Source: Chloroflexota bacterium
GTDB taxonomy: Bacteria; Chloroflexota; Ktedonobacteria; Ktedonobacterales; Ktedonobacteraceae
Assembly: GCA_005881295.1 (NCBI GenBank)
Contig: VBHS01000126.1
Span: forward strand, 1-11,606
Direction of reading: 5' to 3'
DNA: 11,606 nt
Every line of letters starts with the position of its first letter. Position 1 is the first letter of the stretch. The notes under the pieces were generated by a model. That model was not told the origin of the DNA and did not search any database. It was given only the letters and a program-made list of their open reading frames with translations. The position numbers and the translations under genes are program-made. This document shows positions 1-6,375 of this stretch, piece by piece.

Positions 1-178
1 AAATCAGCACCACATAGGTCCAGTTCTTCGCGCTTGCGTGGTTCTCATCTCTCACCGGCCCATACCCATTCTGATGTGCTGCCAGGAGCCACTCAACATC
101 AGCGCGGGAGAGTTTCATCCCCTTGAAAGGATAGATTCCTTTTTCAATGTCGGGAACAATGGTGTTACATTGACTCAG
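1..178 (-). CDS. Partial gene leaving the left edge; possibly the N-terminus of a pentapeptide-repeat protein
   Basis: An open frame follows gyrB on the same strand and runs off the window. From an ATG at 118 it reads MKLSRADVEWLLAAHQNG and continues for 39 codons. The same frame stays open upstream through ...CNTIVPDIEKGIYPFKG, which looks like real protein, so the ATG at 118 is probably not the true start. It has AAGGGG directly abutting it, too close to serve as a ribosome site. A CTG at 178 with AGGAAG four to six bases upstream is the best start in this frame. An ATG at 221-219, inside the gyrB tail, would be in frame if the six-G run at 213-208 had one base fewer. The leader resembles N-termini I recall from Ktedonobacterial pentapeptide-repeat proteins, but the repeats would lie outside the window. 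The product name is therefore weak; that the frame is coding is more likely than not. Confidence 0.45.
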   Translation of the reverse strand, partial: MSQCNTIVPDIEKGIYPFKGMKLSRADVEWLLAAHQNGYGPVRDENHASAKNWTYVVLI

Positions 179-213
179 TTCTTCCTGCCGCTTTGCAGCA
201 GCAAATGCCCCCC

Positions 214-2238
214 TTACACATCCAAATTCGCACTCTTAGCATGACTCTCAATAAACCTCCTTCTGGGCCCCACCTCGTCCCCCATCAGCATATTGAAAGT
301 CTTGTCAGCCTCGATAGCCTCCTCGATATTCACCTTCAGAATCGTCCTCTTCTCCGGGTCCATCGTCGTCTCCCACAGCGTCTCCGGGTTCATCTCACCT
401 AGACCCTTATACCTGCCCACCTCCGGCTCCTTGCCATTGTGCTCGGCCTTGTAAGCGTCAACCAGAGCGTCGCGCTCCTCATCAGTATAGACGAACTGCA
501 CCTGTTTCCCCTTGCGAATATGGAAGAGCGGCGGCTGCGCAATATACAGGTGCCCACCCGTAATCAACTGCTCCATGTGACGGTAGAAAAAAGTCAGCAA
601 CAGAGTGCGAATATGGGCGCCATCAACATCGGCATCGCACATAATCACAATGCGACCATAGCGCAACCTTGCCATGTTGAACTGCTCGCCAATCCCCACG
701 CCGATCGCCGTAATGATATTTTTGATCTCCTGGTTTTCCAGCATCTTGTCGAGGCGCGCACGCTCCACATTCAAGATCTTACCGCGCAGCGGCAGGATAG
801 CCTGGAAGTGACGGTCGCGTCCCTGCTTGGCGGAGCCACCCGCCGAATCACCCTCGACCAGGTACAATTCGCAACGGTCGGCGTGTTTCTCAGAACAGTC
901 GGCAAGTTTGCCCGGCAGCGTCGTGTCCAAAGCGTTCTTGCGTTGAATCAGCTCGCGTGCAGCCCGCGCCGCTTCACGTGCTCGCGCGGAGGTCAGGCAC
1001 TTCTCGATGATGAATTTGGCCTCGCTCGGCGTCTCTTCCAGGTACTTGGTGAGCATATCCGCCGTCACCACCTCAACGATAGGGCGGACCTCCGCGTTGT
1101 TCAACTTGGCCTTTGTCTGCGCCTCAAATTGTGGATTGGGCAGTTTAACGCTAAGCACAGCCGTCAAACCCTGGCGCACATCGTCACCCGTGAGGTTGCT
1201 ATCCTTCTCCTTGAGGAAATTCATCTTGCGCGCGTAGTCGTTAAGCGAACGCGTGAGCGCGCTGCGGAAGCCAGTAATATGCATACCGCCATCAACGGTG
1301 TTGATGCCGTTGGCGAAGGAAAATTCTGTAGTGGTCCAGCTATCGTTGTATTGTACCGCCAGCTCGACCTTCACATTATCGATCTCGCGAGTGGTGCTGA
1401 CCGGGCGAGACTGGAGACGGCCGCGGTTCTTATTCAGGTAGCGCACAAAGGAGACCAGCCCACCTTCAAAGTAAAAGGTCGCTTCGCGATCGCTGCGTTC
1501 GTCATAGAGCGCGATTGTCAGGCCGCGATTGAGATAGGCCATCTCGCGAAAACGCTGCGCCAGCACTTCAAAACTGTAGTCGCGCGACTCCATCACCGTC
1601 AGGTCAGGTAAGAAGGAGGTGATGGTACCTGTATCATCATCTTCAACGGGGTCCACTTCCAAAAGAGGCGTGACGGCTATACCCCGTTCGTAGCGCTGGC
1701 GATAGAGGATGCCGTCGCGTTTGACATCGACCTGGCACCACTCGGAGAGCGCATTGACGACAGAAACGCCCACGCCGTGCAGCCCGCTGCTGATCTGGTA
1801 GCCGCCGCCGCCAAATTTTCCTCCTGCGTGCAGGATGGTCATGACCACTTCAAGCGTGGAGAGGCCGGGACGCTGGTGATGCTCCTCGACAGGAATACCG
1901 CGCCCATTATCTTCAATAGTCACCGAGCTGTCAGCATGGATGGTGACAACGATGGTATCGGCAAAACCGGCCATCACTTCGTCGATGCTGTTATCGACAA
2001 CTTCATAGATCAGGTGGTGTAGGCCACGCTGGTCGGTTGCACCAATATACATCCCGGGACGCACCCGTACAGCTTCTAAACCTTCGAGAATCTGGATATT
2101 TTGTTCACTGTAACCATTTTCGCCGCCGTTCCCGTTCCCATTCATCTTCCCACTGCCATTTCTGGTTGCGCTATCGTTAATTAGAGCGTGATGATCATCG
2201 GATTGTTCTGTCATAATTGATTCTCTCGTTTTTGCCAT
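214..2238 (-). CDS. gyrB: DNA gyrase subunit B
   Basis: This is the ATPase subunit of the A2B2 type II topoisomerase that introduces negative supercoils. The 674-aa protein is complete and of ordinary length. The GHKL ATPase domain comes first, with EVVDN at 79-83, EDNGRGI at 109-115 and the glycine-rich ATP lid GGKFGGGGYQISSGLHGVG around 139-157. The transducer domain carries the QTK loop at 374-376. The Toprim domain follows, with catalytic Glu462 in EGDSAGG and the metal-binding DADVDG at 535-540. The C-terminus has YKGLGEMNP from 610. Residues 1-47 are a poorly conserved Asn/Gly-rich leader. Two starts are possible: the ATG at 2238 with AGG a few bases upstream, or an ATG at 2214 (MTEQSDD). 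ParE is the main alternative; GyrB is favoured by overall similarity. Neither gyrA nor recF/dnaN is beside it here. The last codons overlap a possible start of the next gene. Confidence 0.97.
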   Translation of the reverse strand: MAKTRESIMTEQSDDHHALINDSATRNGSGKMNGNGNGGENGYSEQNIQILEGLEAVRVRPGMYIGATDQRGLHHLIYEVVDNSIDEVMAGFADTIVVTIHADSSVTIEDNGRGIPVEEHHQRPGLSTLEVVMTILHAGGKFGGGGYQISSGLHGVGVSVVNALSEWCQVDVKRDGILYRQRYERGIAVTPLLEVDPVEDDDTGTITSFLPDLTVMESRDYSFEVLAQRFREMAYLNRGLTIALYDERSDREATFYFEGGLVSFVRYLNKNRGRLQSRPVSTTREIDNVKVELAVQYNDSWTTTEFSFANGINTVDGGMHITGFRSALTRSLNDYARKMNFLKEKDSNLTGDDVRQGLTAVLSVKLPNPQFEAQTKAKLNNAEVRPIVEVVTADMLTKYLEETPSEAKFIIEKCLTSARAREAARAARELIQRKNALDTTLPGKLADCSEKHADRCELYLVEGDSAGGSAKQGRDRHFQAILPLRGKILNVERARLDKMLENQEIKNIITAIGVGIGEQFNMARLRYGRIVIMCDADVDGAHIRTLLLTFFYRHMEQLITGGHLYIAQPPLFHIRKGKQVQFVYTDEERDALVDAYKAEHNGKEPEVGRYKGLGEMNPETLWETTMDPEKRTILKVNIEEAIEADKTFNMLMGDEVGPRRRFIESHAKSANLDV

Positions 2239-2344
2239 AGAGCCTGCACCTTTTGCGAGATCATGTGAAGCGAAGCTTCGGTGATTGTTGTGTAATCAAA
2301 GAGGAAGGTCATCCCATAGTGGAGGACTGTGCTGCCAACGTAAC

Positions 2345-2372
2345 CTTATATATTCAATCCTCATCCAACCAA
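2345..2372 (-). promoter_or_regulatory. Weak candidate promoter for gyrB
   Basis: On the minus strand TTGGTT (2372-2367) lies 16 bases before TATAAG (2350-2345). The -10 matches consensus at five of six positions but the -35 only at three. It lies about 105 bases upstream of the gyrB start and downstream of the terminator hairpin, which is the right place. Another TATAAT (2459-2454) lacks a recognisable -35 and lies before the terminator. Confidence 0.3.
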
Positions 2373-2417
2373 AGGGCTGAATGCCATCGTTTAACAAATT
2401 ATTCTTTTATCAAATAG

Positions 2418-2443
2418 AAAATACGGCAAAATCGCCGCATTTT
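2418..2443 (-). terminator. Rho-independent terminator-like hairpin after the zinc-ribbon gene
   Basis: On the minus strand AAAATGCGGC pairs with GCCGTATTTT around a six-base loop GATTTT. The stem is ten pairs including one G-U. The GC core is flanked by an A run and a U run, the layout of an intrinsic terminator. It lies about 155 bases past the TAA at 2600-2598 and before gyrB. On the plus strand the G-U position becomes an A-C mismatch, so it should act better leftward, matching the gene direction. Confidence 0.6.
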
Positions 2444-2520
2444 CCGACGCTTCATTATACCACATAATAGGCCATAAAGAAAATTCAGAAGCCGCATGAC
2501 TACCCCACCATCAGAGTAAG

Positions 2521-2590
2521 CACGACCAGGGCGACCGCAAAGGATCGCCCCCTAGAAGCTGTGGTCGCCCTCTGGAGCTGTGGTCGCTCA
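2521..2590. repeat. GGGCGACC-type intergenic repeat cluster with hairpins
   Basis: AGGGCGACC at 2528-2536 is matched exactly in inverse by GGTCGCCCT at 2563-2571. A closer imperfect partner, GGATCGCCC at 2542-2550, gives a tight hairpin with loop GCAAA and one bulged base. AGCTGTGGTCGC occurs twice in tandem (2557-2568 and 2576-2587) with a 19-bp period. The cluster ends about ten bases from the stop codon of the zinc-ribbon gene. Similar GGCGACC/GGTCGCC units are, from memory, abundant between genes in Ktedonobacteria; their role is not known to me. Confidence 0.6.
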
Positions 2591-2597
2591 AGAGGCT

Positions 2598-2816
2598 TTA
2601 ATACCTTGGCCCGCTCATAGGGACACCAGGACCACTGGGAGGCATTCCTTGCATTGGCACGCCCGGCATAGCAGGCATACCTGCCATCCCCGGCATACTC
2701 TGTATTGGCGCGCCAGTCAGGTTAGTGGCACAATAGGGGCAGAAGGTCCACCGCAACTCCAGCAGACGCTCGCACTTGGGGCACGGCCGCTTCAGCTTTT
2801 GGCCGCAAGAAGGGCA
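2598..2816 (-). pseudogene. Displaced C-terminal zinc-ribbon part of the membrane protein gene (out of frame)
   Basis: Reading from 2816, a frame shifted relative to the upstream membrane part encodes three CxxC pairs. CPSC opens the segment, CPKC follows 11 residues later, and CPYC comes after RWTF. This is a zinc-ribbon arrangement as in double-zinc-ribbon proteins. A low-complexity Met/Pro/Gly tail follows (MPGMAGMPAMPG and similar) ending in SGPRY and TAA at 2600-2598. The codons just before the first Cys read W-L in this frame. There is no start codon or ribosome site of its own, so it is best seen as the displaced end of the gene starting at 3147. Joining the two needs a one-base shift near 2817-2820, and a linker plus a first zinc knuckle that I would expect from relatives is missing. 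Confidence 0.65.
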
Positions 2817-3147
2817 TAGCCAGCGTCTGCCGCGGACGCAAAATCATATAAATGAACAGACCACCAATGAAGAAGACCGTCACCAGCAGCGTCGCCAATA
2901 CCTGCGATAAGAAGTCTTGTGTTCGCGACCGTATATCACGGAAGGTCCAGATAATCAGGCTGAGCCAGAAAATAACGATAAAGGTAACGAGGAAGCCAAT
3001 GAAGATTCCCAGGTAGCCTGTTATGGTAGACAGAGTAGAACTGCCTGAAGTGGCTGTCGCTGTGGGACTGGGAACGGCCGTGGGTGTTGCCGCCGGCCCC
3101 GTGGTAAATATAGTAGTCAGAACATGCGTCATAAGTGTATGTGTCAT
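2722..3147 (-). CDS. Small two-helix membrane protein, frameshifted before its zinc-ribbon tail
   Basis: The frame encodes an N-terminal Thr/Pro/Ala/Ser-rich stretch (about 1-40), a transmembrane helix (about 43-68, rich in Ile/Phe), a short basic loop with FRDIRSRTQD, and a second helix (about 80-103) ending in ILRPRQTLA at about 110. The layout resembles Chloroflexota proteins in which two helices are followed by a cytoplasmic zinc-ribbon. Here the frame then turns into unrelated sequence and stops at 2724-2722, while the zinc-ribbon continues in another frame from 2816. The ATG at 3147 is chosen; the longer frame to 3195 begins with TTG and has no better ribosome site. GAAAGGGG lies upstream but is rather distant. 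It follows the mannosidase gene in the same direction, with about 120 bases between. Function is unknown, and the gene is probably inactivated. Confidence 0.55.
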   Translation of the reverse strand: MTHTLMTHVLTTIFTTGPAATPTAVPSPTATATSGSSTLSTITGYLGIFIGFLVTFIVIFWLSLIIWTFRDIRSRTQDFLSQVLATLLVTVFFIGGLFIYMILRPRQTLAMPFLRPKAEAAVPQVRASAGVAVDLLPLLCH

Positions 3148-3205
3148 CGCAGGACTAAAGCCCCTTTCAGGATATACATAGTTTAGTGTCTTCAATTAAG
3201 ACGTA

Positions 3206-3257
3206 CACAATAAGAAAACGGCAACAAGATAGGACTATTGTGACTTCAATTATTGTG
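3206..3257. repeat. CACAATA/TATTGTG repeats between the mannosidase and zinc-ribbon genes
   Basis: CACAATA at 3206-3212 is repeated in inverse as TATTGTG at 3236-3242 and again at 3251-3257. The two inverse copies have a 15-bp period. A further near-repeat, CTTCAATTAAG versus CTTCAATTATT (3190 and 3244), lies alongside. These could be regulator sites in front of the zinc-ribbon gene, or chance in AT-rich DNA. Confidence 0.3.
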
Positions 3258-3270
3258 AATGTGTTTTCAC

Positions 3271-3657
3271 CTATTGGAACAGAATGGTCTTAATTTCCCC
3301 CGAACGTAAACCGACGTGCAAAGGCTCTCCCTCGTCACCGCTCCAGAAGAGCTGCTCTTGTTCCTCCTCTTGTAAGTTTGCCACAAATGCCCGCGCTAAA
3401 TCAACCCCTGGCCGTATGCTTGCCTCAACCGCGTGCGAAAAAGGATTGTACAGGCGAACAATCAGTCCTTTTCCCGTGTTGCTCCTCTTGATCGCACTCA
3501 CTACGATCTCACTCGGCTCAACTTCGAGCAGCCTTGCGCATGAAGACAGGAATCCCTCCCGTGGATGCCTTCTATCGACAGGGAGTTTCCCCCAATGCTC
3601 TTCGTTACTTACATCAGAAAGAGGGACAACGGCCCGTACAGGAATATGAGCGTGAGC
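3271..3657 (-). pseudogene. Displaced C-terminal part of the GH38 alpha-mannosidase (out of frame)
   Basis: This frame continues the mannosidase C-terminus after the main frame has been lost. It has PVRAV, then a stretch ending in LLEVEPSEIVVSAIK, then LIVRLYNPFSHAVEA, and closes with a beta-rich tail ending KTILFQ before TAG at 3273-3271. EPxEfVvSAvK followed by a G-l-iVR-YN segment is what I know from the C-terminal beta-sandwich of bacterial GH38 enzymes. It lacks a start of its own: the open frame extends upstream to 3810 only as a shadow of the main frame. The segment normally found between ALTLLR and P-L/V-RAV (about 60 residues, including a GWLSRDD-like motif) is absent from all three minus frames here. 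Confidence 0.7.
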
Positions 3658-6224
3658 GCGACCGCCATCTGCCCCGGCGCGACACCCGGCCCATCCTGGA
3701 GTATTTCGTACTCGGGTAGCCCGCGATTGAGCACCCCTAGCCCGGTGGTCCCGTTGCTGATATCGACAAACCGTTTCTGGGGAAATGTATTGACCGGCTC
3801 CTCCGACCAATCAGCAACGTCCGCGGGCCGCTCGGCAGCGACCGGGCGCGTTCGTACTTCGAATGTGCCCTCGGCGGCAACATCCTCTACACGATACGGT
3901 ACCGGAAAAACCGCCCGTAGCCTGTGATCCTTTGCCTTATTATCAAAACTGGTATGGATATCGACGCGACGAACGCCAGGAGTGAGCGATATGTCACTGA
4001 CAATCTGACAGGCGGTTGTACGCGAACTGCGTTCCGTCCTGTCGGCGGAAACGGCGCTGGGCAATAACCAGCGCCCACTTACGCGCAGTACCGCGCGCAC
4101 AGGTCCCGTGCTGACAAGCTCGATCTTTGGTGGCTCAAGCGGCTCGCTGACCAGAACATCCTGTGCAGGTGGACAATAGTTGTACAGGTCGCCGGTATCA
4201 CCGCCATCGACAAAACGGTTGAGGCCAGTAAAGATAGCGCCCGTGTGTTTATCGGTAATCGTCAGTGTGCCATCTTCCGCGCTCGCCTCCACGCGGTACC
4301 ATTCATTTTCTATACGCTGCTGCTCGCCTGAAAGTGCACTGGCCGCGGTAGTGGATGTCTCCTCTTTGATACCTCGTGGATAGACCCAGAAGGTTTTGAG
4401 TCCATAGGCCGGCACCTCGTTGGCAACAAAATCGATAGTTTCTCGCGCCTGGTCGATGGCCGATATGTTCAACATATGGATATCCTCGCGCTGCAATAGG
4501 GCGAGTATCTGCTGCTCTGCCGCCAGCAATTCATGGTCCCTGCCGGTAGCAATACCGCGTGGCGCGATCAGCACCTCGATATTGGCCACGTTCGGCTGCT
4601 GCGTATCGATATGCACGCGTAAAATCTCGTAGGAACCCTCGGGTTTCCCCAGCATCGTTGCCGCCGTGTTTTCCGCCATGCGGATAAACTCACCGGGAGC
4701 ATCGGCACTCATCAGCATCACAGCTGCCGCGACCGTCTCTCGTGGCAGTTGTGCAGAACCAAGCTCCTGTCTCCAGCGGTTGACAGTAGTGAAAGGCACG
4801 TGCTGGCCCTGTTCGTCGGTGATCACAGCCGAGCGCAGTGTACCAGCATATGAAATAACTGCCTGCACGATCTCTGTGCGCGGTCCAGGAGCAGGGTTAA
4901 ATACCACGATGGGAATGGGTTTATGTTGTGTATGCGTCGCCTGAATAGGAGCCCGAGTATCCACCATCTCAGCAACACCCTGCATCGCCTGAGTGATGAC
5001 ACTTTCCGCGATCTGCTGGCTTTGCGCAAATCGTACCGCATTTTCACGGTGTACCTGGTCGATACTGCAGCCGCAGATGCTGTCATGAGGATGATTCTGT
5101 AGCAGGTACTTCCACGCCATTCTGACTAAACCGGCGGGATATGTCGCTCCAAGCTTCCATGCCCACGCCGTCAGGGGCTCTAGCCAGTGTTCCAGCAGGT
5201 GTTCCGTCGCAGCATTCTGCTGCTTGATCCACATGCGCGAGGAGAGGACCGACGGCAGCAAATGCGAAAATTGGCCGCTGCGCATCTCACCGGTCAGGAC
5301 TTGCAAGTCCTCTTGTGCTCCCTCTTTCCCACCTTCTTCTTTTCTCCCCTCGTGCTTCCCATTCTGTGATCGAACGGTCTCGACATATTGGGGCAGCGTA
5401 CCGATCCGTACATTGATGCCATCAAAATGCTTTATGTCTCCGTTCTGCTGCACCTGTCCAAATTCAGCAAGCATTTTTTCTTGCTCTGGACTGATATGCG
5501 CCAGCAGTGGATTCGCTGCCGCAATCGCCTCTGGTAGACCATCTTGTGGCTCCAGGTGGTCGGAGCCATTCATAAAGAGCAGCGTATCGGTGGTTGCCTT
5601 CGGCAATATCTGCGCCGTGAGCAACTTGACGCGCGAGACAAATTCATCCGGCGCAAGCGGCATCATGCGCGCATTCGAGTACCCTAACGCGTCAGCGAGG
5701 TGAATAACCAGCACACGCGTCCCATCGGGTGCAGCCCAGAGAAATTCGCTCTTGCGCGCTTCAGCCCCTACGCCGCGCCAGAAGACAGCGTTATCTATAC
5801 CAAATCCCTGCAGGATTTGCGGCAACTGCGCGATATGGCCGAAGCAATCGGGGACATAGCCAATGCGCATCGGCTCTCCAAATTCGGTGGCCCGCTGCAA
5901 CCCCACCTGCAGGTTACGAATCAGCGACTCTCCGCTGACAAGAAACTCGTCGGGCTGAATAAACCACGGGCCCACATTGATGCGCCCGGCGCGCGTATAC
6001 TTTTTAAGCCGTTCTTCCTGCTCCGGTTGCACTTCCAGGTAATCATCGAGCACAATTGTCTGACCGTCGAGCATGAAATACGTGAAATTGCTATCGCGGT
6101 CCAGGATATCGAGCAGCTTATCGATCGTATGGACAAGCCGTGCGCGAAACTGCTGGAAGGTCAAATACCATTCACGATCCCAGTGTGTATGTGGAACAAG
6201 AATAATGTTGAGTTGCTCGGCCAT
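3609..6224 (-). CDS. Alpha-mannosidase, glycoside hydrolase family 38 (C-terminally frameshifted)
   Basis: Family 38 enzymes are retaining, zinc-dependent alpha-mannosidases. The catalytic domain starts almost at residue 1, with PHTHWDREWY at 11-20. His14 and Asp16 are the expected zinc ligands, Asp126 in YVPDCFGH is the expected nucleophile and ligand, and His380 in NHPHDSICG is the last ligand. All are kept, by analogy with Golgi mannosidase II. No signal peptide is seen, so the protein is likely cytoplasmic, acting on imported mannosides. The ATG at 6224 is chosen because AAGGAG lies four bases before it; the frame is open to 6263 without such a site. About 25 charged, low-complexity residues (about 286-309) interrupt the domain. 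After ALTL at about 859 the frame goes astray and stops at 3611-3609, while the C-terminus continues in another frame. The enzyme is probably non-functional unless this is a sequence error. Confidence 0.88.
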   Translation of the reverse strand: MAEQLNIILVPHTHWDREWYLTFQQFRARLVHTIDKLLDILDRDSNFTYFMLDGQTIVLDDYLEVQPEQEERLKKYTRAGRINVGPWFIQPDEFLVSGESLIRNLQVGLQRATEFGEPMRIGYVPDCFGHIAQLPQILQGFGIDNAVFWRGVGAEARKSEFLWAAPDGTRVLVIHLADALGYSNARMMPLAPDEFVSRVKLLTAQILPKATTDTLLFMNGSDHLEPQDGLPEAIAAANPLLAHISPEQEKMLAEFGQVQQNGDIKHFDGINVRIGTLPQYVETVRSQNGKHEGRKEEGGKEGAQEDLQVLTGEMRSGQFSHLLPSVLSSRMWIKQQNAATEHLLEHWLEPLTAWAWKLGATYPAGLVRMAWKYLLQNHPHDSICGCSIDQVHRENAVRFAQSQQIAESVITQAMQGVAEMVDTRAPIQATHTQHKPIPIVVFNPAPGPRTEIVQAVISYAGTLRSAVITDEQGQHVPFTTVNRWRQELGSAQLPRETVAAAVMLMSADAPGEFIRMAENTAATMLGKPEGSYEILRVHIDTQQPNVANIEVLIAPRGIATGRDHELLAAEQQILALLQREDIHMLNISAIDQARETIDFVANEVPAYGLKTFWVYPRGIKEETSTTAASALSGEQQRIENEWYRVEASAEDGTLTITDKHTGAIFTGLNRFVDGGDTGDLYNYCPPAQDVLVSEPLEPPKIELVSTGPVRAVLRVSGRWLLPSAVSADRTERSSRTTACQIVSDISLTPGVRRVDIHTSFDNKAKDHRLRAVFPVPYRVEDVAAEGTFEVRTRPVAAERPADVADWSEEPVNTFPQKRFVDISNGTTGLGVLNRGLPEYEILQDGPGVAPGQMAVALTLIFLYGPLSLFLM
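5296..5311. repeat. 16-bp perfect palindrome inside the mannosidase gene
   Basis: AGGACTTGCAAGTCCT equals its own reverse complement. It lies at the downstream edge, in gene direction, of the low-complexity insertion in the mannosidase, encoding EDLQVL. Beside it, 5318-5351 is a pyrimidine tract on the plus strand broken only by one A at 5331. Confidence 0.7.
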
Positions 6225-6300
6225 GATGCTCCTTGGTAGAGGGGAAAACCCTGATGGACACAACGAACTTGACTAATGATTACGCTGTTAATGTTGCATT

Positions 6301-6330
6301 ATTATACCCTAAGAGGATGAAAAGGGGCAA
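6301..6330 (-). promoter_or_regulatory. Promoter of the mannosidase gene
   Basis: On the minus strand TTGCCC (6330-6325) is followed 18 bases later by a perfect TATAAT (6306-6301). The start would fall near 6294, giving a leader of about 70 bases before the ATG at 6224. The -35 matches only at TTG, so an activator may help. The element lies just after the stop of the GntR gene, so the mannosidase can be transcribed independently. Confidence 0.55.
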
Positions 6331-6375
6331 CTTCGCTCACCTACGTTTGTAAGCGTTCGTAGAGAAGCGCACGTA

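Larger units (their letters stand above)
2239..2597. other. Gene-free interval between the zinc-ribbon gene and gyrB
   Basis: No convincing open frame lies in these 359 bases. The interval holds a direct and inverted repeat cluster (2521-2590), a hairpin terminator (2418-2443), a weak candidate gyrB promoter (2345-2372) and a 10-bp perfect palindrome CGAAGCTTCG at 2270-2279 in the gyrB leader. All are consistent with the end of one leftward transcript and the start of the next. Confidence 0.7.

Noticed and set aside
439..1611. Long plus-strand open frame of 390 codons opposite gyrB
   Set aside because: It is antisense to the conserved gyrase coding sequence, shows no recognisable domain or ribosome site, and is explained by the codon bias of gyrB.
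2454..2459. TATAAT on the minus strand as the gyrB promoter
   Set aside because: No -35-like hexamer lies at 16-18 bases, and it is upstream of the terminator hairpin at 2418-2443, which would stop its transcript.
3658..3810. Upstream part of the frame that contains the mannosidase tail
   Set aside because: It overlaps conserved in-frame mannosidase sequence (LPEYEILQDG) and reads as low-quality Arg/Gly-rich protein, so it is a shadow rather than the start of a separate gene.
5700..6239. Plus-strand open frame of 179 codons opposite the mannosidase N-terminus
   Set aside because: The opposite strand encodes intact GH38 active-site motifs over the same bases; the antisense protein has no family features.
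6340..6375. Inverted repeat CTACG...CGTAG after the regulator's stop codon as a terminator
   Set aside because: The arms are only five bases with a 12-base loop and no U run follows.
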